Below are positions 40,436-52,609 of a stretch of 64,000 nt of DNA, piece after piece. A program made the position numbers and the translations under genes. This DNA is from Phytophthora hibernalis. Lineage: Eukaryota; Oomycota; Peronosporomycetes; Peronosporales; Peronosporaceae. The stretch covers positions 682,001-746,000 of the forward strand of contig JAAKBF010000214.1 in NCBI GenBank assembly GCA_012656075.1. Reading direction: 5' to 3'. The notes under the pieces are model-generated. The model saw only the letters and a program-made list of their open reading frames with translations. It was not told the DNA's origin and made no database searches. The number at the start of each line of letters is the position of its first letter. Position 1 is the first letter of the stretch.

Positions 40436-42422
40436 GTGGACGGATTCCTCCCGCAGCCTCCAAAGGGTGAAGCAATTCACGTACGAGGCCTATCCTAAGG
40501 ATGGAAAGAAGACTCGCCTGACTGAAAAGCGCATGTCCGCCCAGCGGTACCGAGCCGCAGCCCGAGCGACGCACTTAATTTGCTCGGAAATGGCTGATAT
40601 CGAGGACGAAGATGAATTTGATGACATGCTGGAAATGTTGATGACAAATTGGCGCAATGTGCGCCAACGGAAGATGCCGACTTCGTCTGGCGCCGACAAC
40701 GCTGCTAAGAACGCATCTGCTGTCTCACACCGGCACCATGAAGATGCGAAAATGATCGACAGCTAGATGAGGACGCGAAGGTGTTCAGACGACAGCGAAA
40801 ACCTTCCAGACGAAGATGAAATGGAGGAGAAGGTGCCGATCCCGGGTGGAGTAGTCAGAGCCTATGAATCAAGCAGCACCATCCATTCGGCTGAATCCCA
40901 AGGCGAAGAAGGTCGGAGCTCCACGCAAATCCAAGGCAGTCACACAAGCTGGCGACAAATCGGATAGGAAGTGGTATCAGCAGGCGGAGCAAGACCGCCA
41001 ACAAGCTGGGGAAGTAACGTTGCGAGCTCTATCGGATGCCTTGGCCCGGGAGATGCCTTCTCTTATGGATACGCAGCGCCGGTTGTCAGGAGTGATAGTG
41101 AAGTTCAGGGCTGCGAAAAGCAAGAAGCCCAAGCTCCGGATGTTGAAGAACCCGGTGATGACCATGGATCCGTTCTACCTGCCCCCAAGCTTCTGGACGC
41201 CTGCATGAAGGTCCTCCCTGTTGATAACACGTCAGCGAGCGCCATTGAGGTTGATGACTCGCAAGAGGCGCGAACAGGCGCGAAGAAAGATCAAGTCGAA
41301 ACTGTGGTCATCAAGGATGTGGGGAACTATTCTCGGGAGCAGATCGAGACCTTTGTGCGCATCAGAATCTGAAGGGTGTGGTGCAGCTTGGTCTGGACCT
41401 GCACAAGTGGCTCACGGTTGAAGGCGTTCCTGCACTTCCGGCTAAGTATCACGATGTGGCGAACCAAGTTGCGGCTCAAGTGCTGGACACGTACCCGTAC
41501 AAGCAGATTGACGGTCTTCCTGCGCTTCGAGACTTCACGTTCTCGATGCTGTATAGAGAAATTCCGCTCGGATGCGTCAATTAGGGCTCTCTGTGTGCGC
41601 CTAACACCTGACTTCCCTTCGTGCCGGTTTGCGGGGTTCCAGGATGCAGTGCCGAGCAAGACTAGGACAAGAAGTTCTAAAGCTGCGCCTGTTTCCAGTG
41701 ATTCAAGACCGGGTGTTCCAACAAGTGGCTGAGGAGGGAGTGGAGTGCGTGTTACTCCCCTGAACTTCCACAACGCCCACTGGTGGTGTGTGGTGGTGGT
41801 GGTGAGTGCGCAGCGGATATTCTACTGCGATCCGCTGAACCAGGCGGTGCACATCAAGGCCGTTAATGTGAACATCTCAAGATTTCTGGACTCCAAGCCT
41901 ACGACGTCGTTGCCCAGAACAATCCGATCCAGTTCGACGCCTTCAGCTGTGGTGTCTACGTGTGCTGGATGTTCATCCGGCACGTCGTCAGAGGCCCGCC
42001 CCTGGACATGAGTGCGACCGCGTTGCCAAGACGACGGTTCGAGCTTTTCTTCTATTTACTATCTGGGCGACTCCTCACCAGGGAAGAGGCCGAACAGCAC
42101 GAGGCCGAGGTGGCCGACGAAGACGAGAAGATGCCTGCGCCTGAGCATCCAGTTGCAAACAACGCTGACGAGGAAGAGGATACTCCTCCCACCCAAGTCG
42201 CGAAGTAAGTTTGCACTTTTCCCAGTTCTAACTGCAGGATAGCTGCTAATGCGTCCGATAATTGATTCTGGTTTGAGTTTCATCTTTGATAATGTGATCG
42301 TTGTGGGGATGACGCTTTCCATACATGATCTCACAGCAACTTATGCGTCTCTACTGGCGTGAGCTTCCGCGAGACTCCATGTTCGTACAAATTGCAACAC
42401 AATGTTGCAACCCACGATAAAT

Positions 42423-42552
42423 CCATGATTAATCATGCTTTAATCATATACCAAATTACAGCCCCACGTCTGTATCTTCTTCGTCCTCGGCGTATCTTCT
42501 CGAATCTTCTCCATATGGCGATCGTCCTAAATACTAACTTACCATCCATGAT
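42423..42552 (+). promoter_or_regulatory. CCATGATT copies downstream of the MULE gene
   Basis: CCATGATT at 42423 and 42545, in AT-rich DNA after the protease stop. They probably lie in the 3' end of the element. Confidence 0.4.
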
Positions 42553-42619
42553 TGTGATTATAATCATAGCCTGCATCATCTGCCAAAATATATTTGGTAC
42601 TCACAATAAATTGCCATAT

Positions 42620-43170
42620 TTTGCGGTGCATAATTGATTGAGCAAGATAATACCCTATTGTTAGATGACGAATTTCACCCAATCACGAGTATGAAAAAGT
42701 GGATTTTGACAAATGAAATCATCCATTAAAAATTGCAATAATTGATGTTTCAATCTTTGCTTTCAGATGCAATAATTGTATTTTAGGAAGCACTGATTGC
42801 AAGTTGACCTGCATCCACTTCAACGATGTACAGCAGTGCTTGTATTTACTATTGTGAGTAAGTTTTCGTGAGCAAGAACCGGTTGGTAGTTAATTTTCAA
42901 AATTGAATACTACTTGAAGTACTACACAGTTGTAGTAGTAGTACTTCGAAGTACGCGGGTTTCTTACTTACTCAAACCGCAGGCCACTTCGTTCTTCACA
43001 TCATGCTGAAGGTACAAGGACACGAAGGAGTTGTGTCCAGTTCCATGTATCCACATCCAGTAGTTGCCATCGAAATTTCAGCGGACTTGAAGCGTGGCCG
43101 AGGTAACCGAGTCGTCCGCAGTAAATGTAGGGACCCTGCACGACGATAAAAGCAAAACTCTAGATCAGCA
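42620..43170. repeat. Intergenic segment with a paralogue near 52.62-52.93 kb
   Basis: From about 42830 the sequence (GTGCTTGTATTTACT, CGAAATTTCAGCGGACTTGA, CCGCAGTAAATGTAGGGACC) is clearly related to 52610-52920. It is the 3' flank of the minus-strand gene at 43176-44191. Confidence 0.7.
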
Positions 43171-43175
43171 ACCGA

Positions 43176-44191
43176 TTATACGAGCAACATCAACATCAAT
43201 TTACAGCTCACCACGGAATGTTGCAGGAAAAGCAGCACGGGACTGCTCGCCATCTCATCTGACTCACTATAGTACGAGTCATCCAGCCGCAAAGACCCGT
43301 CCCCTTTCTCCACCTGGCGTAGACGTTGCACCATAGCTGGCGACACATCTTGCCACCGACTTTCCGCGTTCCACTCAAAGTACACTGCCTTGCGTCCGTC
43401 CACCTCTTCATGTCGAAACATCTCTCCGTAGGTAACATCGTTCTCTTCACTCACAAAAGCGTCACTGCATTCCTCCATAAATGCAAATTGTTCATGTTGG
43501 CGAATCTTGCAGTGTAACCAGTAGGACACAAACTCTGCATCACCGATTGCTTGCCCATAGGCAGCAGTTGTCTGCCTAGACAACGCGAGTGGAAAGTTGT
43601 CAAATCCACGTCCAGCACTGCAGAAGACGAACTTTTGCGTCCCGTAGCCAATTCTTTCAGTTGACAAAGATACACCATCGGTATGTTAATCCTCGGTGGG
43701 TGTTTTCTCTTCATTTCGTGCAGCTCCCGAGCTCGCAATTGTATTGGATCTCGAACTCCCGAAATTTCATTTTTCGTGCTTTTTTCTGCTTTCGTAAAGT
43801 TCCTTTGAAATTTCCTGCATTCGTGAAATTTCCTGCTTTCGTGAAATTTCCTGTTCTCGTGAAATATCATCTTGTTGTTGTAATATTTCGGTCTTTTTCT
43901 AGAAATTTTTGCTTCGGCCACTCGATTGGACCTCCTCATTGGCTCCGTCAGCTCAGTCTTCTTGGCTCGGGACGTGGGGCGACATGTACGACGCGGCAGC
44001 TTGATCATGTTGAGAGACTTCACCACGCGCAGGTTCTCCTCGATGCGGCGCTGGCGCTTCGCTTCATACTCGTTCGGGGACATTCCCACCACGTTAGATT
44101 CTCCTGAATTTGTTGGACCGAATGCTTGGTTTTGTCTGCAAGTGTTGGATGGGATGTCCAACTTTTTCGAGGAGTTCAGATTACTATCCAT
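43176..44191 (-). CDS. Unknown gene with EYExKR N-terminal motif, one frameshift
   Basis: The frame 44191-43451 begins with a disordered stretch, then SPNEYEAKRQRRIEENLRVV. A basic region follows with a repeated KFHESRKFHECRKF unit, and then a conserved-looking domain (HPPRINIPMVYLCQLKEL, SSAVLDVDLTTF). A shift near 43600 continues as FPLALSRQTTAAYGQAIGDA, FVSYWLHCKI and YFEWNAESRWQDVSP in the frame 43667-43176. Motif S/N-EYE-x-KR-x2-R-x-EEN is shared with the coiled-coil gene at 59034-59771. It recalls the N-terminus of WDR76/CMR1-type proteins, but no WD repeat follows. I do not recognise the family. Its 3' flank is duplicated near 52.6 kb. Confidence 0.5.
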
Positions 44192-44296
44192 ACAAATTTC
44201 AAGTCAGGCCAGAATAGTCACGATTTTGTTGGACCGAGGTCCAACAAGAATAAAACTCCTTATTTGCACATATAACTAGGCAGTCTAGAGAACCCC

Positions 44297-44440
44297 ATTG
44301 GCACCACAGCCCAAGGACGGCGACGGCGATTTGACCACGCCAGCGCCACAGCTCAAGGACGGTGCCGGCGATTTAACCACGCCAGCGCCACAGCTCAAGG
44401 ACGGCGCCGGTGATTTGACCGCGCCGGCGCCACAGCTTAC
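44297..44440 (+). repeat. 42-bp tandem repeat, about 3.3 copies
   Basis: Unit CCACAGCTCAAGGACGGTGC continuing to ACCACGCCAGCG. It reads PQLKDGAGDLTTPA per unit on the plus strand, but no open gene of useful length contains it. Confidence 0.8.
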
Positions 44441-44793
44441 GATGATCACTCCAGGTCATTACGAGCGTGCGTTTTAATTTTTGTTTGTAGATATACAGGC
44501 GTCAATTCTTCTGGATCATTACTGGTATTGTATAGGGTGCCGTGGTCTAGCCTGGGTACGCCCGATCCTAAGTAGTAAGTTAACTTGCTTCGTGCCTGGT
44601 TGCGTGTTACACGCATTAAAAAATCGAAAGGGCTATCCACGTACTGTCTAGAAAGAGCCGTGGCGTTCTATACAATACCATTATTGACACAACGACTAAA
44701 TCCAAGACGAACGTGTACAGGTAAATGAGCTTGTATATTATCCGAGTTTAAGAACGATTCATTCGGGAGTCTCTGTCGTGCTTACGCAAAATA

Positions 44794-46897
44794 TTAAATG
44801 CTGTTGACCACTATAGCTGCTCTTTTCGCATGGTTGCGCCGGGTCCGAGGAAGTATATCAAGATTCGCTGTTGCAGATAGCAGCATGCTTCGGGCCTCGT
44901 TAAGTGACGGGGTGTCATCGAAGGTGCCAGTGCGAATTAACTCGTTTTCAATTCGGGTCATCAGGAAACGAAAATCTGACAGTCGTTTGCGCTTGTTTTT
45001 ATCTGGCATATCAGCAGGTGCGAGATTTCGCAATGGTGGGTATCCTTTCGCAGGGTTGCCAAACCACCATAGTTCCCAGGCATTAGCTATCGTGTCTTTG
45101 GGGAGCTCAAAGTCGAGCGGAACACGGTGAAGAGATCCATTGTACGTGCAGACAGGATTCTTGTGTGGATCATTTGAGGTACTGTCTCCAATGGCGGTAG
45201 TCTGCAAACCTGACCTTACCGACTGTAGAAATTCGGTAAGGCCAGTATCATTTATTGCGTCACGGACTGCTTCGTTTACTGAACCACGAGTAACTGATCC
45301 ATTGTCAATCTGTCTATTGTCCAGTGTGTTGTTCATTTCGTGAGCCAGGGCGGGAACAATTCCTTTAAGAGCTGCCGCTACTTCGGTAAGTTGGTCTGCT
45401 TGACGCTGCATCGCAACCAGGATTCCAATATGAGGCGGAACGCCGGTGGGTCTAATCAAATTGTTTTCGTTTAAAATGCAGCATGAGACTCTTTCGCGCA
45501 GCATGGCCACCATATCAGGATCGCGAAATAAGGCGGTCGAGAACACCAGGTGCGTTGATTGGAGCTTATTCATCAGGTACTCAGAGTGATACACTAACGA
45601 TGCCAAAAGAAAGCGCACGCAGGCTGCATGGTTGGTGGGGCCGAGGGAAAGCAAATTCGGACTGCATTTTTCACTGTATCATCGAGCGTGTTAAAATAAG
45701 GTGGAAGGATGGCGAAGTTCGGTGATTCGAAGGGAGACCTGCCACAAATCGCCCCACGACCATATCACCAGTCGCTTCATATCGCACGCACGTGTCTTGC
45801 ACACCAGAGAGGCTCCAACCTGCTCTTAAACATATTGATGCTGATGATGGACCAGCCGTAGAACAGCTAGACACGAAAGTGGCCGATCCTTTGCGCGCGG
45901 AGTGAGATCCAAAATCGTTAGAATTCAGACCAGAGCCGGCCAAAGTGTCAGCAACAGCAGGTATGCTTAGTGTCCTCTTCAAAAGTTTCGCGTAGCGGTC
46001 GTACTGATTGTTGCTGGGGAACTGCAACGAGCTTGAGTCAAAACCGAACGTGGACAGGTATATAGAAATCGAGAGTACGGGGCATACATCAGGTTGGAGA
46101 GGATTCGCATACACGTGACGAGCATCTCGTGGGCGCTCGTCTTCTTGATCGTTTTTCATATGAGCGAATTGAATCGCTAGTGCGTCTTGATGGCATTGTA
46201 TGAGCTGATATCGAATCGATACAGAATTGCCAGCCCGACACATTAGATTCCACGATAAAACCAGAAACGTATGCGCATAAACAAACTCCTTTCGAGACTA
46301 CTGTCGCATCGATTCGCATATTAGTTGATACAAAGACAACTGGAGCGGTTCTTTGCCTTCCGTTAGTCTTTGCCCGCTTTCATTTAATCGCTTGATCACT
46401 GTTCTCTTCAGACCCTTGAAAAAAGTTTCATATCTGCCACAAACTCGGCAGGCATAGTAACTCCATAGAGTCGATAGAGATGGAACAAACTTGAGCGCAT
46501 AGAGCTGTACACAGATTTCCCAGGTCGATCACCGTTATCCTTTCGCAGCGACGTTAAAAATCGCTGAAAACCTTTGCGGTAGCTACTAGGATGTTGAAAG
46601 GAGGCGTTAAAGGGTCAAATGTCATGAAACGACGTACTATTGCCTGCTTGAGCTGCGGGGAATCATCGGATGCGCGCAGTTGAGCTTGCAGGGCTGGATT
46701 TAAAAGGGATATCTTTTTTGGTGAAGCCACACAACGTATCTGCTGATCCCGTACGAGTACATGTCCTTTGACTTCTTCTCGATGAAGTTGTTCAAAACTT
46801 CATGAACCTCGTCGTCCAAAGCCTCCATACCGGCGCCTTGCTCCTCTTCGTCGTCCAAAGCCTCCATACCGGCGCCTTGCTCCTCTTCGTCGTCCAT
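44794..46897 (-). pseudogene. Crypton-type tyrosine recombinase element
   Basis: The N-terminal part probably starts at ATG 46897 (MDDEEEQGAG) and has a doubled acidic segment, then NNFIEKKSKDMYSYGISRYVVWLH, a SAM-like start. It continues in other frames with VRRFMTF and FQRFLTSLRKDNGDRPGKS. The catalytic domain (46243-45671) has GSHSARKGSATFVSSC with the HxxR pair and DTCVRYEATGD with the likely nucleophile tyrosine. The last part (45654-44794) is the Crypton C-terminal domain (FELPKDTIANAWELWWFG, then KRKRLSDFRFLM). Cryptons insert through a tyrosine recombinase and are common in oomycetes. The gene is interrupted in at least four places. It is head-to-head with the ankyrin gene at 47145. 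Confidence 0.82.
46808..46896 (-). repeat. 39-bp tandem duplication in the Crypton N-terminus
   Basis: A 39-bp unit repeated twice in frame gives DDEEEQGAGMEAL twice, followed by a partial third DDE. The unit length divisible by three keeps the frame. Confidence 0.85.
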
Positions 46898-47144
46898 GTG
46901 CGATCTAGACTCTTCGAAGCACGCTTTCTCTCTAGTGGTTTTTATAAGTACAGTACACACTCCCTTAAATACGATCCAACAACCGTCCAACAAATTCGTA
47001 CATATGAATAGAAATTGGAATTTTTCGCTCATCCGTTTTTTGGTCCTCTACAACTGTTTTTGTAGACATGTACTGACGGTGAAGTCGGAAGTTACGTGGT
47101 TAACGTTACTCTGCCTATTAAGAACGGAGACCAGCAAGACCGAA

Positions 47145-48912
47145 ATGCCGCCACCTCCTCTCCATACGGTCCAATTGACTCTACCAGCTTCGCTGCGAGC
47201 CCTTTCTCACGTCGAGCAGCTCGTGAGCGACTTCTTAATCCCTTCCACCATCGATGCCGCCATGTACCTCGAACTGAATGGAGTTCTCAGCAGATATTCC
47301 GATGTTCTCGAAGTGACATTTGGAGCAATGGATGGGGCTGCCACTAGAGGGAAATTGACAATTTGTGAACAACTTTACACAAATCGAACGGAAGGTTGTT
47401 CACCCGCAGCTTTCACTGGAGCTGCAGCCAATGGACATTTAGATGTTTTACAGTGGCTCTATAGTCACTACCCAGAGTTTGAGAGAACTATAGAGCAGAT
47501 TATTTCGGCCGCAGGAAATGGTCACGATAAAGTCGTGGAGTTTCTTGAACCAAATTTTCGTTACCGTGAGCGTGCGGAGGCTATGGAAGCCGCTGCTGCT
47601 AATGGACGCGTAAATGTGATTGCTGTTTTACTACCGAGGGTATGCTACACGGAGAAGGCCTATATCGCTGCTGCAAACAATGGACAAGTGGGGGCGATAC
47701 AGTTTATGCTCCAGAAGCATAGAATTAAAAGTTTAGATGTGAAATTTGCGTTAGAAGCTGCGGTGCAAAGCGAAAACCTCGACGTGATTGAGACTGTGGT
47801 TGGACTTTGTGACTCCACGGAACTGACACGCACTAGCGTGTGCGTCGCAGGAAGGAAGTTTGAACGTGGTCGAGCGGATGGTGAATGCTGTCGAATTTGA
47901 CATGTCTGCGTATGCGTTTGCGCTGGAGAGAGCAGGCGAGTATGATCGCTGTGCTGTGGTCGAATATTTCTTGGGGCTCTTCCCTCGTTTCGATGTGTCG
48001 CCTGAGGATTGCAGTTCGAAGTCACACGAGAACAAACCACTTGTTGTGGCATTTTTGAACGTGCTTTTAGACGCTGCGAAATCTGGCAGAATTAACCTGG
48101 TAAAGATCTTGCTCGACTGGAGTGACTCTGAAGCCCCTCATGCATTTGACCAAGCAGTATTGAGCAACCAGTGGGAACTCGCGAAGATGGTGCTGAGTTC
48201 TTACGTTTTAAAGAATCGGTTGCATCGTTTGGGTGTTGAGGCGGCTGCTTCGGAATATGTTGCGGCAGAAGGCGATGTTGAAATGGCAGAACTTGTGGTC
48301 AACAGAGTGGACGCATTTGAGGCGAGTTCAGCGCTAAAAGTCGCAGTGGGGAGCGGCCACCTTGAAATTGTGAAGATTTTTATCGACTACAGTGACTCAT
48401 CTTCAAAACTGGATGCGTTGGTCTGTGCTGCATTGCATAAGCGGGTGGGGATGATTGAATATTTGCTTGACTACTGCGATCAATACACTATTAGCGAAGC
48501 TTTCAAGACAGTGGCGTCACCTGATAGCCTAGCGGTGTCTAAGCTGTTGCTGAAGAGGTGCAATCCTGGAACGTACACTGGTATCTTCAAACATGCTTCG
48601 GAAAACAATTTGGTGCACATGGTCCGATTGTTGCTCGTTGATGCAAATGTGTGCGATATCAATCGCGGCATAATTACCGCTGCTACGAAAGGCAACACAG
48701 AAGTGGTGGATTTGCTGGTGGATAAGTGCGATACGTTGACTTCCACGTACGCCCTGGAAGCAGCAGCGATGCTAGGGCAGATGGATGTTGTACGACTGCT
48801 GCGAGACCAATGCGATTTGGAAAGTATTCGATCTGCAACGGAACGAGCAAGAGCAGTTGGGTGTGACGAAGTGGTGCAGTTACTGGGCAGCAAGAGGAAA
48901 CGATTGATGTAA
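47145..48912 (+). CDS. Ankyrin repeat protein, one frameshift
   Basis: Starts at MPPPPLHTVQLTL, followed by an N-terminal domain shared with the gene at 53106-54945 (VEQLVSDFLIPSTIDAAMYL). Then come about 14 ankyrin-type repeats of the oomycete style (GAAANGHLDVLQWLYSHYPE, AAAANGRVNVIAVLL). The frame changes near 47850 between the ORFs 46896-47900 and 47860-48912. The second half continues with GHLEIVKIFIDYSDSSSKLD and ends DEVVQLLGSKRKRLM. Ankyrin proteins mediate protein contacts, and nothing shows a specific partner. It is the fullest of three related copies in the window. If the shift is real, two shorter proteins or none result. Confidence 0.83.
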
Positions 48913-49278
48913 GAGCAGAACCTTCAATTGCAGCTGCTTCAAAACGGTGCTTAGGGCATTAGACCTTCACCCCTTGATTTGACCTCGACCGGCAGGACAC
49001 GGAGATACTACATGCACCCCCATCGTCTGCCAGATCCCTCATTCGGATGGCTAAACCCTCAGCAGCAACTTATGCGAACATTCGTTTGTATACGCTGCGA
49101 TTTCAGTTGTTGACCATCCAGCTGGACATTTACATCGTTGAGATTTTGGATACCACTGCATAGCAGCTTAAAAAAATACTTCGAAGCATATTAGCCAAGT
49201 CGAATGCAATTTTTGACTGGTTTCGTTTGAGTTTACTCGAAGATCTCTCAAGCAAGATATGCTACCGGTATCATACTG

Positions 49279-50961
49279 ATGCCGACAGTCATTTACGTGC
49301 TTTATCACCCACTGGAGCTCGCGTTTCCCGACCAACACGAGCATTTCCCCATCGACACCATTGTTGCTGCTACGATGGTATTCGACGTACTGATGGCTCT
49401 ACACACAGGTTACGTGACTGAAACTGGGGCGATTGTATTCTCGCATTGGCTCATCGTTCGACACTACGTGAAAACGCGCTTCCTTCTCGACCTGGCGATG
49501 TTGATATCGATCCTTGCACATTTCAATTTCAATCTTGAAAGCAAGTGGATGTCGTTTCTGATCGACGTGCTGACAATGGAGCGTCTAGCGTACATCACGC
49601 ACTTTGTACGCATGATTTGGGCGATCCGAGCCAACCAGTCGGGAAGTTTTCGCTACTCGCACCTTTTCGCATCGCTGGAATTGTGGCTGTAGTTATCTGC
49701 ATCGGGCACTACATTGCATGCATTTGGGCACTTTAGAACTCGTACGGAAAGTGTACAGTGCCGAAGCAATTGAGAAGGCGTGTGCAAAAGTTGGCGGCCC
49801 TCCTCTGCTACTTCCTCCTATTCTAACAGTTCGTCAGGCAGCCGAGCGAATCTATACGGCCATCAATGTGGAGTCGACAGACGCGACGCTCAAGTTTGGC
49901 GTAGGTGTGAACATCCGCGACAAATTGGTTCCTTTGCGTGAACGTCGACGCAGAAAGCGTGATAAAACAAAGCGGGTAGTAGGACTGCTGATCCAACTAC
50001 ACATGCGTCGAGGAGCCATCACGTTAACAATAGCGGTGGTCGCGAAAGCAGCTTCAGTTGTGTTTGCAAACATAGTGAGAGCACGAGTGACCCCGCTTTA
50101 AGACCTCTTGAGAAAACGACAGAATCGCCAGAAGCACCATCGCAAAAGCTGCCATTACAAGAGCGCCTACGTCAACTAGAAGAACGTGAACTTGTACTTC
50201 TACAAGGGTTGAAGGAGCTACAGACGAGCTTCAACCTGCTTCGAGCTCGTCACACTAGCGCACCAGCTCCTCAGCTTAGCCGCAAACGTTCGGCTGCTGG
50301 AGATGACTCTACGATCATGACGTCTGGAAGCACCCGCGTACCATTATTGCGAAGAGTGGGTTCGTTCGTTGGCGTGTCCTCATTGAGTAGTCAAGACAAC
50401 AAAATTCAAGGCCAAGTTGCAAAGGTGTCCCCTACTCGCTACGCGGACAAGCTCTTCAATCATCAATCATTTGGGCCGCTTTCGCAGCACAAAGAAGCTC
50501 GAGGACACCGAGGACAGCCTCGTCAACAACAAAGAGATTCCTTCCGATTTACATCGGACATTGAACCGCAGGACTCTCAAGTTGACAGCCTAGTGGTTCC
50601 TTCAGAAGTAATTGGATCCAGTGGCGCCGAGACGAACACGACTTCCAGGACGGATATTGCAATTCAACCTTCAGTGCCACCTGAGAATCGACGGATACTA
50701 TTCCAACGCAGGGCTAGTCAGTCACTGCGAGTCTTGGAAGGAGCAGCTCCAACTCGAACATCTCCATCTCGAACTGACTCGGTACCCGCAAAAAAGGCAG
50801 ACCCAAATGTTCAAACTCGCAGGAATACGTTCCAGCGTACACATAGTCAGTCGCTTCGAACATTGACAGAGGCACTGAATACCCTCCAAGCACCGCGTGC
50901 TTCCAGAGCATCAACACAACATCGTGTTCTAAGAAGGATGAGTTCGTTTGTGACGGACTGA
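49279..50961 (+). pseudogene. CNG/HCN/Eag-like ion channel relic
   Basis: The first frame (49279-49692) has membrane helices of a voltage-gated cation channel: VFDVLMALHTGYVTETG (end of S2), YVKTRFLLDLAMLISIL (S3), and RLAYITHFVRMIWAIRA (S4 or linker). A shift near 49685 gives IVAVVICIGHYIACIWAL, an S5-like helix, which ends in a stop. The later frames (49718-50101 and 50209-50961) encode a basic, then disordered C-terminus with LxRRVGSFVG and SPTRYADKLF motifs. I see no pore loop or cyclic-nucleotide-binding domain, so the centre has been deleted or is unrecognisable. It lies between two ankyrin genes and shares no sequence with them. Confidence 0.6.
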
Positions 50962-51191
50962 AATATGCTACAGGGTAGCAAGCGATCCCCAACGCGCTAC
51001 GCCGACGAGCTTTTCAGAAGGTCAATCGAGTCACCGAAAGAAGAAGGCTGGGGGTACAAGTAAGTCTCGTAGCAAAGCAATTCAAGGTAAAATTCACTCC
51101 AACTGGTACTTCGTCTTATAAAATCAAGGAATAGGATATTCTGAAAAGACTCTGGTCGAGAGTTCTTTCTTCAAAAACCTTCCATCGCGGG

Positions 51192-51834
51192 CTAATGGAC
51201 TTCCTCGTCAGTCCTTTCTTGTTGGTCGTCTGTATATTCTTCGCCAGGAAACAACACAGTTCCCACAAGGTCCACCTCGAGTGCACCCTGCACCGTAGCC
51301 CACAAGTCTGTTCTCAATTCTTCGTCTGGTATGCCATAGAGCCTTCCACCAATGGCCCTAAACAAATCGGTCAGAGACCGGTGACCTTCATCGCTTGTCA
51401 ACACCGTTTGGTTGAGCAGAAGACAGTGTGCCGTACGTCGACCGATTACGTCCACGCATCGGCTCCACCTCTCAGAAGCTCGGGCATCTCTCCAGTTTTG
51501 GGAGGAATCGCTCTGGCAGTGTGCGCGCTTGTTCCCCGATTCGAATTGCGTCGAAGTCCTTGGCGCTCTGTTTGTAGGTCGTGTAGTTTGCCCTTCGCGT
51601 CATTTGCAACTTACGTTGTGAAGAACGTGCATCCGCTGCAAACTCGCCAGCTCGCGCTTGGAAGTCGTAAAGTACCCTGTACACGAAGTACCAGTATTCG
51701 TCCACATCTTCGAGATCGCCGTCCATAAATTCGATCCACCAGCGAACGTTGTCCTCGCCCCAGAATGTGTGCACTCTCTCTTGATGCTCTTGAACGAAGC
51801 TGACGATGAACTCCAACACTTCGTAGTTGACCAT
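51192..51834 (-). CDS. Unknown gene, one frameshift
   Basis: From ATG 51834 (MVNYEVLEFIVSFVQEHQER) the frame runs with an aromatic-rich segment (VRWWIEFMDGDLEDVDEYWY, FVYRVLYDF). It then shifts near 51490-51510 to the frame ending 51192 (HCLLLNQTVLTSDEGHRSLT, FRAIGGRLYGIPDEELR). The amino acid pattern is protein-like throughout, with no membrane segment or known motif. An alternative start at 51912 adds 26 residues. I do not recognise it. The product would be about 210-240 residues. Confidence 0.45.
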
Positions 51835-52152
51835 GCTTGGTGGCGCTGGTCGCTTGGTGGTTGGATCGCTTGTGATAATCAAAAACTGATGCGCTACGAC
51901 ACAAACGCTCACATGTACACGTTCCTCGACGAACTGATTCTGCTACGCTTGTTGCTCTGTTTGGATCCGTTAGCTGCGTAGCGTGAACTTCGGCAAGACA
52001 GCAAGTTTGAGCGGAGACCTTGGCTCGTTGTGACCGAGTAGTGTTCAGGGAACTTGGCAGTGTGTCCATTATCAATGATCGCCCGTTTGCTCTGTACCGG
52101 ATCTTGAGCGTGCGGGTTTAATCAAATCAGCAAAGAACGTGGTAGCCATGCC

Positions 52153-52550
52153 ATGCGATGGTTCCTTAGCCAAATGAGTGAAATTGACGCCCCATTAGCT
52201 GCCACGTTGATCACAAGATTTGGATATAAAGAAGAATTGGCGATTCAACCGAGAGCAATCGTGTTGCTGCCATTGTTTTGGCTGCCAAGGAGGGTAAATT
52301 GTCGATGGTGCAGCAGCTCTTCAAAGAATTCCAGGAAAAACTCGCTGACACGCAGCGGATTATTCGTGAGGCAGTCCAGAATGGTCGTTCGGAGATCGTT
52401 CAATGGCTCCGTCAACACGTGGAGGACACTGGAAAATACCACTGGATCTTCAACCCCGTTGCTGGTTGCACGAGAAACCGTGAGAGTGACTTACCCGAGG
52501 CACTGAGATTTATGATGGGCGAATTTCGAAAACATCCGCGCTTCGGGTAG
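52153..52550 (+). pseudogene. Small ankyrin-like fragment
   Basis: The frame 52278-52550 has AAKEGKLSMVQQLFKEFQ and AVQNGRSEIVQWLRQHVE, which are two ankyrin-type repeats, followed by ALRFMMGEFRKHPRFG. The part upstream (52153-52280) lies in another frame. It is probably the remainder of an ankyrin gene not closely related to the long copies. Confidence 0.5.
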
Positions 52551-52609
52551 CGAGGCCCTCAGCAGATCGGATCGGTGTCGACGAACCGGTAGTGAGTGTA
52601 CTGGTATCG

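Larger units (their letters stand above)
38203..42208 (+). pseudogene. MULE transposase with C-terminal Ulp1-like protease
   Basis: From ATG 38203 the product has an acidic low-complexity N-terminus. A FAR1-like DNA-binding domain follows (LTNCPFRFRVQWN, NGRFVHNHEV; C/H residues). The MULE catalytic core has LLLVDCSHKTNRYNYQLL (first Asp), IVVDKDLNEIKVL (second Asp) and VLVCHFHVIKYL. A SWIM finger (CDCEFSLTMKLPCRHAM) comes near 40215-40265. The last part is an Ulp1/C48 protease with NAHWWCVVVV (His, about 41780), IFYCDPLN (Asp) and FDAFSCGVYVCWM (Cys, about 41950). Introns at 39278-39351 and 40328-40435 splice in frame. At least six shifts and a stop (39709) break the rest. Protease-bearing MULEs are known in plants (Kaonashi type). 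Terminal repeats were not found. Confidence 0.85.
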
